From contig JACKAB010000010.1 in NCBI GenBank assembly GCA_020635285.1, positions 69,375 to 133,374 of the forward strand: DNA of 64,000 nt. The letters are read 5' to 3'. Source of the stretch: Ignavibacteriales bacterium (GTDB lineage Bacteria; Bacteroidota; Ignavibacteria; Ignavibacteriales; Melioribacteraceae). The notes under the pieces were generated by a model, which was not told where the DNA came from, ran no database searches, and was given only the letters and a program-made list of their open reading frames with translations. Shown here piece after piece: positions 55,654 through 64,000 of the stretch (position 1 is the first letter of the stretch; every line of letters starts with the position of its first letter). The translations under genes and the position numbers were made by a program.

Positions 55654-57327
55654 TATGAAAACGGTAAAAAATCTAATAAAAGTAACTTTAATAGTAAACC
55701 TAACTTTACTATTAATTTCTTTGCAACGAAGATTCGCCTGTTAAAGTAGATACAGAAAAAAAAATGCTGCTGACATTCAAGAGTACATATCTAAATTAAA
55801 CTATAATCCTGAACAAATGCTGAATGTCCAGTCAACCGGTGGAGAAGAATCCACTAGAGAAGTTTTGGAAGACACTTCCTCCACAATTACATCGGGCAAT
55901 ATTACAACTATTTGCAGACAAACAACTTACAACCTCAAAAAGAATTTTGATCAAATTGCAATATTGCGTCCAACCACCGGAATAGTTTGGGCAGGTGCTT
56001 TAGTAAAGGGAAATCAATCATTAATGGATGGAATTCACAGGCCAATCGGAATTGAAAGAGCGCCAATTACATTTAGCGTTAATCTGCCAGGAATGGGTGC
56101 TAACGGAACACGGACAGTAAAAAACCCAGCCGCCTCCAGCGTACAAGCTGCAATTGATTCTTCTTTAGAATGGTGGAACAACAATGCTTATGTTGATGGA
56201 TATGTTAATGCCGCCAATTCTTCCTTTCATTTAGGAACTTCTTACAGCTCAAAGCAACTATCTTTAGATGTTGATCTAAATGCCGAGTGGGCTTCTGGAT
56301 CAGTAAGTACTCAGTTTAATTATTTCAGCAGTGAGACAAAGAAAGTAGTAATGGCTGTTTTTAAAACAAGCTTTTTATGATGTAATTTTTGATACACCAA
56401 CATCTCCAGAAAAAGTTTTTAGTGAAGAAGCTTCTTTAGATAAAGTAAAAAATATTATTAACGATGCAGCGGCGCCAGCTTATATTAAATCAGTTACGTA
56501 CGGCAGAATAATAATGTTTAGAATGGAATCTACAAGCAGTTATAAATCCGCAGATATAGAAGCCGCGTTTAGATATGCTGCTGGTTATTCTGTTGATGGA
56601 AACCTAAAAACAACTTATGAAGAAATTCTAACCGAATCTTCTATTGACCTCGTAACTATTGGCGGAAACGCTGCCGTTGCAACCGAACCAATTAGTTCAT
56701 CTAAAACAAACTCTGCAAATACAATTTTAGACAAAGTGAGAGGTATTATCTCTGGACAAAATGCGGTTTATAGTAAAGATAATCCAGGCGTGCCTATTGC
56801 GTATTCAGTATTTTATCTAAAAGACAATTCTTTGGCAAAATTAGGTTACACGACAGAATACACTGCTAATGAGTGTGTAACAACTCAAAATTCAAACACA
56901 ATAAAGGTTTATTTAGATGAATTTGTTGTAAATAATGATTGTGATGGTTGGCCATTAGGTGATGGTGATTTTTGTTTTCGTGTAAGAATATTAAATGAAA
57001 ATAATAACCAATTAGTTACTCAATATGATAGCGGTTCTTGGATAAAATATGGAGATGGTGATACAAAAAAAATTAATACAACCAAAACATTTACTTTGCC
57101 TAGAAATGTTGGTAAAAAATTTACTGTTCAACTAATTTGCTGGGAACAAGATTATGATATCTTAGGAAAGGGATTTTATGATTCAAGAATGAATGGAAAA
57201 ACCGCTTCAGGGAACACATTCCTTTACAAGTTCTGGAAGTTGGAGTGGAACTTCTGGAAGAAGATATGTTTCAACTGGAGATAAAAACTGTAACGTAGGG
57301 TTATATTATACAGTGACAATTCAATAA
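55654..57327 (+). CDS. Cholesterol-dependent-cytolysin-family pore-forming protein (frameshifted)
   Basis: About 557 aa. After a hydrophobic leader (VTLIVNLTLLLIS, lipobox-like CNED in the repaired frame), the body matches thiol-activated cytolysins along domains 1-3: IQEYISKLNYNPEQML, WAGALVKGNQSLMDG, ITFSVNLPGMG, AFYDVIFDTPTSPEKVF, PAYIKSVTYGR and NPGVPIAYSVFYLKDNSL. Frame changes occur near 55715, 55755, 56365 and 57235. The C-terminal 130 residues differ from domain 4. No ECTGLAWEWWR-type undecapeptide is seen; instead there is a Cys- and Asp-rich segment (NDCDGWPLGDGDFCF). Membrane receptor and toxicity are therefore uncertain. The gene ends before a terminator. Confidence 0.88.
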
Positions 57328-57370
57328 ACAAGATTCATAGCCAATTAGCAAAACATCTTGATTTTAAATG

Positions 57371-57399
57371 ACCGATTTCTGTGAAGGAATCGGTTTTTT
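57371..57399 (+). terminator. Rho-independent terminator after the cytolysin gene
   Basis: ACCGATT-tctgtgaagg-AATCGGT followed by a run of six T. It is a 7-bp perfect stem, 44 bp after the restored stop codon. It isolates the cytolysin gene from the U32 gene. Confidence 0.8.
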
Positions 57400-57524
57400 A
57401 TTTATATTCTAACACAGAATTTAAGTCTATTTATAGCCTTTCTAATAAACCTAAGTATTTATTACCTTTGTACACTAATTAATTTTTAATTCGGTTTATA
57501 ACAAATCACTTTATAGAAAGTAAA

Positions 57525-58762
57525 ATGAGATACAACAATATAGAAGTAATGGCTCCAGTCGGTTCGTATGAAGCATTGGGAGCAGCAATAAAAGGCGGAT
57601 GTAATTCAGTTTATTTTGGTATTGAACAATTAAATATGCGGGCACGTTCTTCAAATAATTTTACCACTGAAGACTTGGCAAATATTTCAAGAATCTGCAA
57701 AGAAAACAATATAAAGTCATACATAACCTTAAATACAGTTTTGTATGATCACGACATCACACTAATGCAAAATATAGTTGATTCAGCACAAGAAAATGGA
57801 ATTGACGCAATTATTGCTTCGGATCATGCAGCAATGAACTACGCAAAAAAAATCGGATACCCAATTCACATTTCTACGCAGTGTAATATTAGTAATGTAG
57901 AAACTGTTGAATTTTATGCAAATTACGGAGACGTAATGGTTCTGGCTCGTGAATTAAGCTTACAGCAAGTCGCTAGCATTTCAGCTGAAATAGAACGAAG
58001 AGGAATTAAAGGACCTTCCGGCAAAACTGTTGAAGTAGAAGTTTTTGCACACGGTGCTTTGTGTATGGCTGTTTCCGGCAAATGTTATTTAAGTCTGCAT
58101 TCTCATAACTCCTCTGCAAATCGTGGTGCTTGCATTCAAAATTGCAGAAGGGAATATACAGTTATTGATAAAGAAGAAGGTGTTGAGTTAGATATTGATA
58201 ATGAATATATAATGAGCGCAAAAGATTTAGCAACTATTGATTTTCTTGACAAAGTTTTAGATGCCGGAGTTAGAGTACTTAAAATTGAAGGTCGCGGTCG
58301 TTCTGCTGATTATGTTTACACAACTGTTAAATGTTACAGAGAAGCTGTTGATTCAATACTGGCGGGAACTTATACGGAAGATAAAATAAGAGATTGGAAA
58401 GAAAGATTAGCTACCGTTTACAATAGAGGATTCTGGGACGGTTATTATCTTGGTAAAAAATGGGCGAGTGGAGCGAAGTTTACGGGTCTAAAGCAACAAC
58501 AAGAAAAATTTTACTTGGAAAAGGAATAAAATATTTTCCCAAAGCTAAAGTTGGTGAATTTCTTATTGAGGCCCACAATTTGAAAAAAGGTGATAAAATC
58601 ATAATTACTGGACCAACAACTGGAATTATAGAAACCTCTGTTGAGGAAATTAGAGTTGATGATAAATCAGTTGAAGAAGCCAACAAAGGAGAATATTTTT
58701 CAATCCGTGTTGACGAAACAATCAGAGCATCCGATAAACTTTATAAAGTTGTTACTGCTTAA
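57525..58762 (+). CDS. Peptidase U32-family protein (one frameshift)
   Basis: About 412 aa. TIM-barrel U32 family, whose members include collagenase-like proteases and enzymes of tRNA/rRNA hydroxylation. It starts with MAPVGSYEALGAAIKGGCNS. The U32 signature is GALCMAVSGKCYLS near 184-197, then NRGACIQNCRREY, with Cys residues that could bind a cluster. The frame changes at an A run near 58459 (GKKW then GEWSEVYGSK); the C-terminal beta domain continues to 58762. It overlaps the ferredoxin-like gene by one base (TAATG), so the two are co-transcribed. Confidence 0.88.
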
Positions 58763-58990
58763 TGATTTCTATTTCATATTACAGAATTAAATGTATTGGT
58801 TGCAATGCTTGTGTTGAAGCTGATCCGAGCAGATGGCGCGTGTCTAAAAAAGATGGCAAATGCAATCTAATTGGTGGAAAAGAAAAAAAAAGGTGTTTAT
58901 ACCACCCAAGTTGGCAACGAGGAATTAACTTCATTAGAAGCTGCTAAAAAAAATTGTCCGGCAAAAATTATTAAGTATCATATAAAGTAA
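58762..58990 (+). CDS. Ferredoxin-like [4Fe-4S] protein (one frameshift)
   Basis: About 75 aa. The N-terminal cluster motif is CIGCNACVEADPSRW (Cys at spacing CxxCxxC), and a later Cys in KKNCPAKIIKYHIK supplies the fourth ligand. The listed frame ends near 58947, but a surplus A near 58893 restores the ending. It shares its start with the stop codon of the U32 gene. Iron-sulphur proteins next to U32 enzymes fit a role as electron donor for their hydroxylation chemistry, which is inferred. Confidence 0.75.
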
Positions 58991-59186
58991 GTATCTAGCC
59001 CGATAAAATGAAGACCGTCCTTCTAATCAAAACTAAATTACACTTTAATTAAAGCTTAGTGGATTTGTTCCCACTGAAAAATAACGTTGTATAAAATTTT
59101 GTCTTTTGAAGAAAAACTTAAAGGAAAATTTTAAATATTAGTAAATTGCTCATAACAAATTTTAACGTATTGCTTAAGAGGGTAAA

Positions 59187-60417
59187 ATGAATATTGCAAA
59201 ATTCATTATTATTGTACTTTTAACTTTAATCACAGCTAGTCAAATCCAATCGCAAACAAAAACCTCAGACAAAGGACTGTTTAAAAAAAAACAACGATGG
59301 GTTCTTTGGGAAAATTCTGCAAGGAATAGAGGATTTTGAATCAAGCCCTGAAAAAGTGAAGAATTCATTTACAATGGATTTTTCTAATTATAAACTTCAA
59401 AGGTCTGTTGATGAATTTTCTTCTTATTGGCACAACCCGCCCATTTCACAAGGGAACACAAGTACCTGCTGGTCATTTTCCACTACTTCTTATTTTGAAT
59501 CAGAAATTTATCGTTTGACCAAAAAGAAAGTTAAACTATCTGAAATTTATACTGTTTATTGGGAATACGTTGAAAAAGCAAAAGGATTTGTTGCATCTAG
59601 AGGGGAATCTTTATTTGCTGAAGGATCTGAAGCAAATGCAGTAACTCGAATTTGGAAAACTTATGGAATAGTTCCAGAGGCAGATTATAATGGCTTGAAA
59701 GAAGGACAGACATTTCATAACCATTCTAAAATGTTTAACGAAATGAGCAACTATTTAAAATCAGTTAAAAAAGAAAACGCATGGAATGAAAAAACTGTAA
59801 CAGAAACAATAATGTCCATATTAAATTATTATCTAGGAACTCCTCCAACAACTGTTACTGTTGAGGGAAAATCTTATTCTCCAAAACAATATTTAGATAA
59901 TTATCTTACTTTAAAATTAGATGATTATATTGATGTATTATCCTACATGCAAAAGCCATATTTTGAAAAGGTTGAATACGAGGTTCCCGATAATTGGTGG
60001 CATAGTTCTGACTATTATAATATTCCTTTGAACGAATTTATGGACGTTCTAAAAAAAGCAATTCGTAATGGCTACACTGTTGGGTTAGGCGGCGATGTTT
60101 CTGAACCAGGAAAGAGTGCTGAGCTGGATGTTTTTATGGTTCCTGATTTTGATATTCCCTCTGAATATATTGATGAAAATGCTCGTCAGTTTCGTTTTAG
60201 TAATCAAACAACTACCGATGATCATGGCATTCACTTGGTTGGTTATTTAAACAATCCAAACCAAAACTGGTATCTTATAAAAGATTCCGGTTCCGGATCA
60301 AGAGATGGAAACAACAAAGGTTACTATTTTTTCACTGAAGATTATATTAAATTAAAAATGATGGATTATATAGTTCATAAAGACGCTTTAGGTGATTTAA
60401 TCAAAAAGTTTAAATAA
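59187..60417 (+). CDS. Secreted C1B-type cysteine peptidase (one frameshift)
   Basis: About 410 aa. The signal peptide begins at ATG 59187 (FIIIVLLTLITASQIQSQ). The frame changes near 59290 in an A run. The papain-like core shows QGNTSTCWSFSTTSYFESE (oxyanion Gln and catalytic Cys), TTDDHGIHLVGY (His), and IKDSGSGS where classical enzymes have Asn (NSWG). The end, KLKMMDYIVHKDAL, matches the bleomycin-hydrolase/aminopeptidase C group of Bacteroidetes-type bacteria. It probably cleaves peptides in the periplasm or outside the cell. No prodomain is obvious. Confidence 0.82.
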
Positions 60418-60432
60418 AAGAATAACTATTCT

Positions 60433-60936
60433 ATGAAACAACATGTAAAAAACAAACAGAACAACTCCAAAATGTGCTTTGTCTGCGGTATTGAAAATTC
60501 GCTTGGATTAAAAGCCTCCTTTTACGAATTAGAGAATGATGAACTGGTGGCAATATTTACACCTAAAGATATTCATCAAAGCTACCCTGGCAGACTTCAC
60601 GGTGGAATTGCTTCCACAATTTTAGATGAAACAATCGGCAGAGCAATCCTTATTAAAGACGAAAATATTTGGGGAGTAACCTTAGAGCTTAACGTAAAAT
60701 TTAAAAAGCCCGTTCCTTATGATGAAGAACTAAAAGTTATTTGCAAAATCACAAAAGAAACCTCGCGCACATTTGAAGGAGAAAGAAAAATAGTTTTGCC
60801 TAATGGAGATATTGCTGTAATTGCAGAAGGAAAATATTTTAAAATGTCAGTTGATAAAATCACAGATGCTGATTTTACTGAAGATCAATGGTTTAAGCTG
60901 CAAAATGAAACTGATCCAAAAGAAATAGAGATTTGA
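60433..60936 (+). CDS. PaaI-type hotdog thioesterase
   Basis: A 167-aa hotdog-fold protein. Core features of PaaI-like acyl-CoA thioesterases: CFVCGIENSLGL near the start, the active-site segment YPGRLHGGIASTILDETIGR near 53-72 (Gly-rich loop and Asp/Glu), and VKFKKPVPYDEELKV. It probably hydrolyses an aryl- or acyl-CoA. It is 15 bp after the C1 peptidase gene and 25 bp before a GNAT gene, so the three may share a transcript, although their functions do not obviously connect. Confidence 0.88.
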   Translation: MKQHVKNKQNNSKMCFVCGIENSLGLKASFYELENDELVAIFTPKDIHQSYPGRLHGGIASTILDETIGRAILIKDENIWGVTLELNVKFKKPVPYDEELKVICKITKETSRTFEGERKIVLPNGDIAVIAEGKYFKMSVDKITDADFTEDQWFKLQNETDPKEIEI

Positions 60937-60961
60937 TGAAAGACTTTATAGTTTTAGAGAA

Positions 60962-61474
60962 ATGACCTCTGAAAACCAAAAAATAAAAATTAGAATTGCT
61001 GATTACAAAGATTGGCAAAGTATAATTGATATATATAATCAAGCGGTGTTAGAAAAAGACAAAACCGCAGATACACAGCCTATTACCGTTGAAGAAAGAA
61101 AAGATTGGCTTCAACAACACTCTTTATACAAATACCCCATTCTTTTGGCTGAAATAAACAATATAATTGTTGGCTGGTGCAGTATAAGTCCACATAGACC
61201 TGGAAGAAAGGCTTTAGAAATTACTGCGGAAATTAGTTATTACATAAATAAAAATTATAGAAAAAAAGGTGTTGGTTCTTTTCTAATTGAGGAAGCAATT
61301 TCTTCATCAAGAAAAAAAGGAATTAAAAATCTCTTTGCTATATTGTTAGATATTAACTTAGATAGTGTTTCCATATTAGAAAAATTTGGTTTTCAAAAAT
61401 GGGGACACTTACCAAACGTTGCTGAAATTGATGGAAAGACATGCGGACAATTTATTTATGGTAAACATATTTAA
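60962..61474 (+). CDS. GNAT acetyltransferase (phosphinothricin-type)
   Basis: A 170-aa GNAT-fold protein. The start (IRIADYKDWQSIIDIYNQAV) and central YYINKNYRKKGVGSFLIEEA with the acetyl-CoA loop (R/Q-x-x-G-x-G/A) at RKKGVG match the phosphinothricin/methionine-sulfoximine N-acetyltransferase branch. The Glu of ITAEISYY and the FGFQKWGHLPNVAEIDG end also fit. The substrate in nature is often a small amine or amino-acid analogue. No resistance role is assumed. Confidence 0.87.
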   Translation: MTSENQKIKIRIADYKDWQSIIDIYNQAVLEKDKTADTQPITVEERKDWLQQHSLYKYPILLAEINNIIVGWCSISPHRPGRKALEITAEISYYINKNYRKKGVGSFLIEEAISSSRKKGIKNLFAILLDINLDSVSILEKFGFQKWGHLPNVAEIDGKTCGQFIYGKHI

Positions 61475-61566
61475 TAAAATTACAAACAAAGCTTCATCAA
61501 ACTTCTCTTGTATCAGCATTTAATTTTATATAGTTTTTTACTTAGAAAAAATTTAAAGGTAAGAAA

Positions 61567-63066
61567 ATGTATAAAATTCTCTTAACCGCAATGTTTTATT
61601 TTTCAATTCTATTTTTAAATTCAAATCAAATCTATGTAAGTGCCCAATCAACAGGACTCTTTGAAGCTTACGCTGATATAGGAAACGTGGGCATCGTTGG
61701 TTCTTCAGTTTATGATGAAGTAGAAAAGAGTTACACACTAAGCGGAGCCGGTGAAAATATGTGGTTCGAAAAAGATGCTTTTCATTATTTATATAAAAAA
61801 GTGTCGGGTGATTTTTCTCTTTCTGCAGAGATTAAATTTATTGGCAATGGCATAAATCCACATAGAAAAGCCGGGGTAATAATTAGACAAAACCTAAATC
61901 CTGGTTCGCCCTATGCAGATGCAATTATTCATGGCGATGGATTAACTTCTTTACAATACAGAGAAAATGAGAATGACTTAACTCATGAAATACAAGCAAC
62001 TGTAAATGCCCCAAAAATGGTAAGAATTACAAAAGAGGGTAATTACATTTTTATGGAAGTTGCTAATGAGCATGAGGATTTTCATTCTCCCGGAGGAAGT
62101 TTTAGATTGAAACTTACAGAGCCTTATTATATTGGGCTAGGCGTATGTTCACATGATAGTACTGTGTTAGAGAAGGCAGTATTTTCAAATGTTGAGCTTA
62201 ATGAAGCCAGAACAAACATTGGGGGTGATGCAATGCTGGAAAGCACTTTAGAAACTATTAACATTGAATCGAAGGACAGAAAAGTTATTTACAACACCAA
62301 TGAGCATATAGAGGCACCAAACTGGTCTCTTGATGGAACATTTATTATTTTCAATAGCGAAGGATTATTATATAGAATTCCAGCTTCAGGAGGGATTCCA
62401 GAAATAATTAATACCGGTTTTGCAGTTAAATGCAATAATGACCACGGACTTTCTCCAGACAATAAACAAATTGTCATTAGCGATCAATCACAAGATGGGA
62501 ATTCACATATTTATATTCTGCCAATTGAAGGCGGTACACCAAAGCTGGTTACAAAGAAAGCTCCAAGCTATTGGCATGGCTGGTCTCCCGATGGAAAGAC
62601 TCTAGCCTATTGTGCAGAAAGAAATGGTCAATATGATATTTATTCAATCTCGGTTGATGGCGGCGAAGAAACACAACTTACTAATATTGAGGGATTGGAC
62701 GATGGACCTGATTATTCACCGGATGGAAAGTATATTTATTTTAATTCGGTTCGCACCGGCAAAATGCAAATTTGGAGAATGAGAACAGATGGAAGCGAAC
62801 AAACTCAATTAACAAATGATGAATATAATAATTGGTTTGCACACCCTTCTCCGGATGGCAAATGGCTCGTCTTTGTTTCATATGAAAAGGATGTTATTGG
62901 TCATCCTGCAAACAAAGATGTGATGCTTAGAATAATGGCTGCCGATGGCGGAGAGGTTAAAACTCTGACAAAACTATTTGGTGGGCAAGGGACAATGAAC
63001 GTTCCTTCATGGTCCCCGGATAGTAAAAATGTGGCATTTGTAAGTTATAGATTAATTAAAGAATAA
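61567..63066 (+). CDS. Secreted DUF1349-like + TolB-type beta-propeller protein
   Basis: A 499-aa exported protein. The signal peptide is at 1-27 (VSAQ). A concanavalin-like/DUF1349-type domain is at about 30-210 (SGDFSLSAEIKFIG, then RKAGVIIRQNLNPGSPYADA). A six-bladed PD40/TolB-like propeller is at about 235-495 with SPDGK-type repeats (WSPDGKTLAYCAERNGQYDI, YSPDGKYIYFNSVRTGKMQI). DUF1349 modules bind carbohydrates in related proteins. It is 11 bp upstream of an esterase gene and probably co-transcribed, which hints at envelope or extracellular ester/glycan handling. Confidence 0.85.
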   Translation: MYKILLTAMFYFSILFLNSNQIYVSAQSTGLFEAYADIGNVGIVGSSVYDEVEKSYTLSGAGENMWFEKDAFHYLYKKVSGDFSLSAEIKFIGNGINPHRKAGVIIRQNLNPGSPYADAIIHGDGLTSLQYRENENDLTHEIQATVNAPKMVRITKEGNYIFMEVANEHEDFHSPGGSFRLKLTEPYYIGLGVCSHDSTVLEKAVFSNVELNEARTNIGGDAMLESTLETINIESKDRKVIYNTNEHIEAPNWSLDGTFIIFNSEGLLYRIPASGGIPEIINTGFAVKCNNDHGLSPDNKQIVISDQSQDGNSHIYILPIEGGTPKLVTKKAPSYWHGWSPDGKTLAYCAERNGQYDIYSISVDGGEETQLTNIEGLDDGPDYSPDGKYIYFNSVRTGKMQIWRMRTDGSEQTQLTNDEYNNWFAHPSPDGKWLVFVSYEKDVIGHPANKDVMLRIMAADGGEVKTLTKLFGGQGTMNVPSWSPDSKNVAFVSYRLIKE

Positions 63067-63077
63067 GGGTTTCTAAA

Positions 63078-63947
63078 ATGAATAAACATTTTAACTCCTT
63101 GCTAATAATTTTAATACCCCTTGTAACCTTTGCTCAAACCGGTAAAGTTTATGATAATTTAACGTTGCCAAGTAAAATTTTAAATAGTGAAAGAAAATAT
63201 GCAATTTATCTTCCCCCGGATTATGAAACATCAGAAAGATCGTATCCGGTTTTATATCTTTTACATGGAAGCGGTGATGATCAAAGCGGATGGGTTCAAT
63301 TTGGAGAAGTACTTGGCATTACTGATAAAGCAATAGCAGAAGGCTCATCAACAGCGATGATAATAGTTATGCCCGACGCAAATACAGGCAAAAAAGGTTA
63401 TGTAAATAGAGTTGGAGAAGATTGGCGTTACGAAGATTTTTTCTTTGAAGAACTAATTCCTTATGTAGAAAAAAAATATAGAATAAAAAGTGATAAGCGT
63501 TACCGAGCAATTTCCGGTTTATCAATGGGCGGAGGCGGAACATTTTTTTATGCTCTTCATCATCCGGAAATGTTTTCATCTGCTTGTCCATTAAGCGCTA
63601 ACGCTGGTCCATTAACTCTCGAAGCTACTCGCGATCAAATAAAATATTTTATCCCAAACGCTGATAATTTATCTGATGAATTAATAGAAGATCACTTTAA
63701 ACAATACAGTACGCTTAATCTAATTAATAATATAAAAGAGGAAAACAAAAACGCAGTGCGGTGGTTTATTGATTGCGGTGATGATGACTTTCGCTATGAA
63801 GGTAATTCTTTAATTCATATTGCAATGCGGAAAAAAGAAATTCCCCATGAATACAGAGTTAGAAATGGGGATCATAATTGGACCTACTGGCGTGAATCTT
63901 TGCCCGATGTTTTAAAATTTGTTTCTGAAGCTTTTCATCAATATTAA
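63078..63947 (+). CDS. Secreted esterase (EstA/feruloyl-esterase-like)
   Basis: A 289-aa exported alpha/beta-hydrolase. Signal peptide at 1-19 (VTFAQ). The oxyanion region is LYLLHGSGDDQSGW near 55-68. The nucleophile elbow is ISGLSMGGGGTFFYAL near 143-158 (G-L-S-M-G). The acidic residue lies in DCGDDDF and His in NGDHNWTYW at the end. It belongs to the putative-esterase family (PF00756-like) that includes feruloyl and acetylxylan esterases. A polysaccharide-side-chain target is plausible given the partner propeller protein. Confidence 0.9.
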   Translation: MNKHFNSLLIILIPLVTFAQTGKVYDNLTLPSKILNSERKYAIYLPPDYETSERSYPVLYLLHGSGDDQSGWVQFGEVLGITDKAIAEGSSTAMIIVMPDANTGKKGYVNRVGEDWRYEDFFFEELIPYVEKKYRIKSDKRYRAISGLSMGGGGTFFYALHHPEMFSSACPLSANAGPLTLEATRDQIKYFIPNADNLSDELIEDHFKQYSTLNLINNIKEENKNAVRWFIDCGDDDFRYEGNSLIHIAMRKKEIPHEYRVRNGDHNWTYWRESLPDVLKFVSEAFHQY

Positions 63948-64000
63948 TTTCAATACTTATAATTTGTTTTCTTATTAAATTGTATAAAAAATATTAGGTG

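Noticed and set aside
7701..60417. Programmed ribosomal frameshifting as a general explanation of broken genes
   Set aside because: Too many unrelated genes are affected, at variable runs, with several breaks per gene and no shared slippery-site/structure pattern.
1..64000. CRISPR array, prophage, insertion sequence, rRNA or tRNA
   Set aside because: No regularly spaced repeats, no transposase or integrase motifs, and no cloverleaf or rRNA-like sequence was recognised in the gaps.

Overview
The window looks like a chromosomal segment of an Ignavibacteria-type bacterium (Ignavibacteriota, in the Bacteroidetes/Chlorobi assemblage). The evidence is the low GC content, a secreted protein ending in the YPNPFNP-type type IX secretion tail, SusC-like carboxypeptidase-regulatory/TonB receptor architecture, FecI/FecR pairs, DUF5686 and CcmE-like proteins, and Bacteroidetes-like promoter sequences. 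No rRNA, tRNA, CRISPR array, transposase or prophage gene was found.

Layout. 1-6.6 kb: replication genes on the minus strand (dnaN-recF-DUF721-gyrB-gyrA, with gyrA running off the left edge). 6.9-9.6 kb: the divergent rpmH-rnpA-yidD-yidC block. The two blocks flank a 309-bp AT-rich gap of the kind often next to an origin, but dnaA is not there. 9.6-15.1 kb: a patatin/Omp85 protein, a PadR regulator, a SIR2-like protein and a glycerophosphodiesterase. 15.2-20.9 kb: a tight four-gene operon (PLP fold-type II enzyme, DUF1611/DgcN-like, PP-loop ATPase fused to creatininase, and an Ala-Glu-type dipeptide epimerase). This is the best candidate for an undescribed pathway. 21-28.8 kb: a lipase-like protein, GlpD, a DUF5686 outer-membrane protein, CcmE-like, DUF4287, SMP-30 and DinB proteins. 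28.9-33.2 kb: a secreted CotH/LTD protein, a Spy-like protein, a small membrane protein and an ECF sigma factor. The CotH gene and the sigma gene share an identical bipartite promoter motif. 33.5-41.9 kb: a TonB receptor, a membrane AraC regulator, and a FecI-FecR-TonB-domain cluster followed by two lipoproteins. 41.9-47.7 kb: a VIT transporter, a P3A proton ATPase, a HEAT-repeat protein and an APC permease. 48-51.9 kb: zinc alcohol dehydrogenase, exonuclease III, and a DUF6051 hydrolase with a tandem-HTH MerR regulator and a palindromic operator. 52.1-57.3 kb: an ECF43-like sigma factor with a Ser/Thr kinase-TPR protein, divergent from a cholesterol-dependent-cytolysin-family protein. 57.5-64 kb: peptidase U32, ferredoxin, a C1 peptidase, thioesterase, GNAT, a PD40 propeller protein and an esterase.

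About seventeen genes are interrupted by one or more single-base frameshifts, mostly at homopolymers. They include yidC, which is normally essential. Conserved sequence resumes in another frame each time, so I read these as uncorrected long-read indels rather than pseudogenes and give merged coordinates. Pathway assignments for the 15-21 kb operon and the regulation of the cytolysin are inference from family knowledge and gene context.
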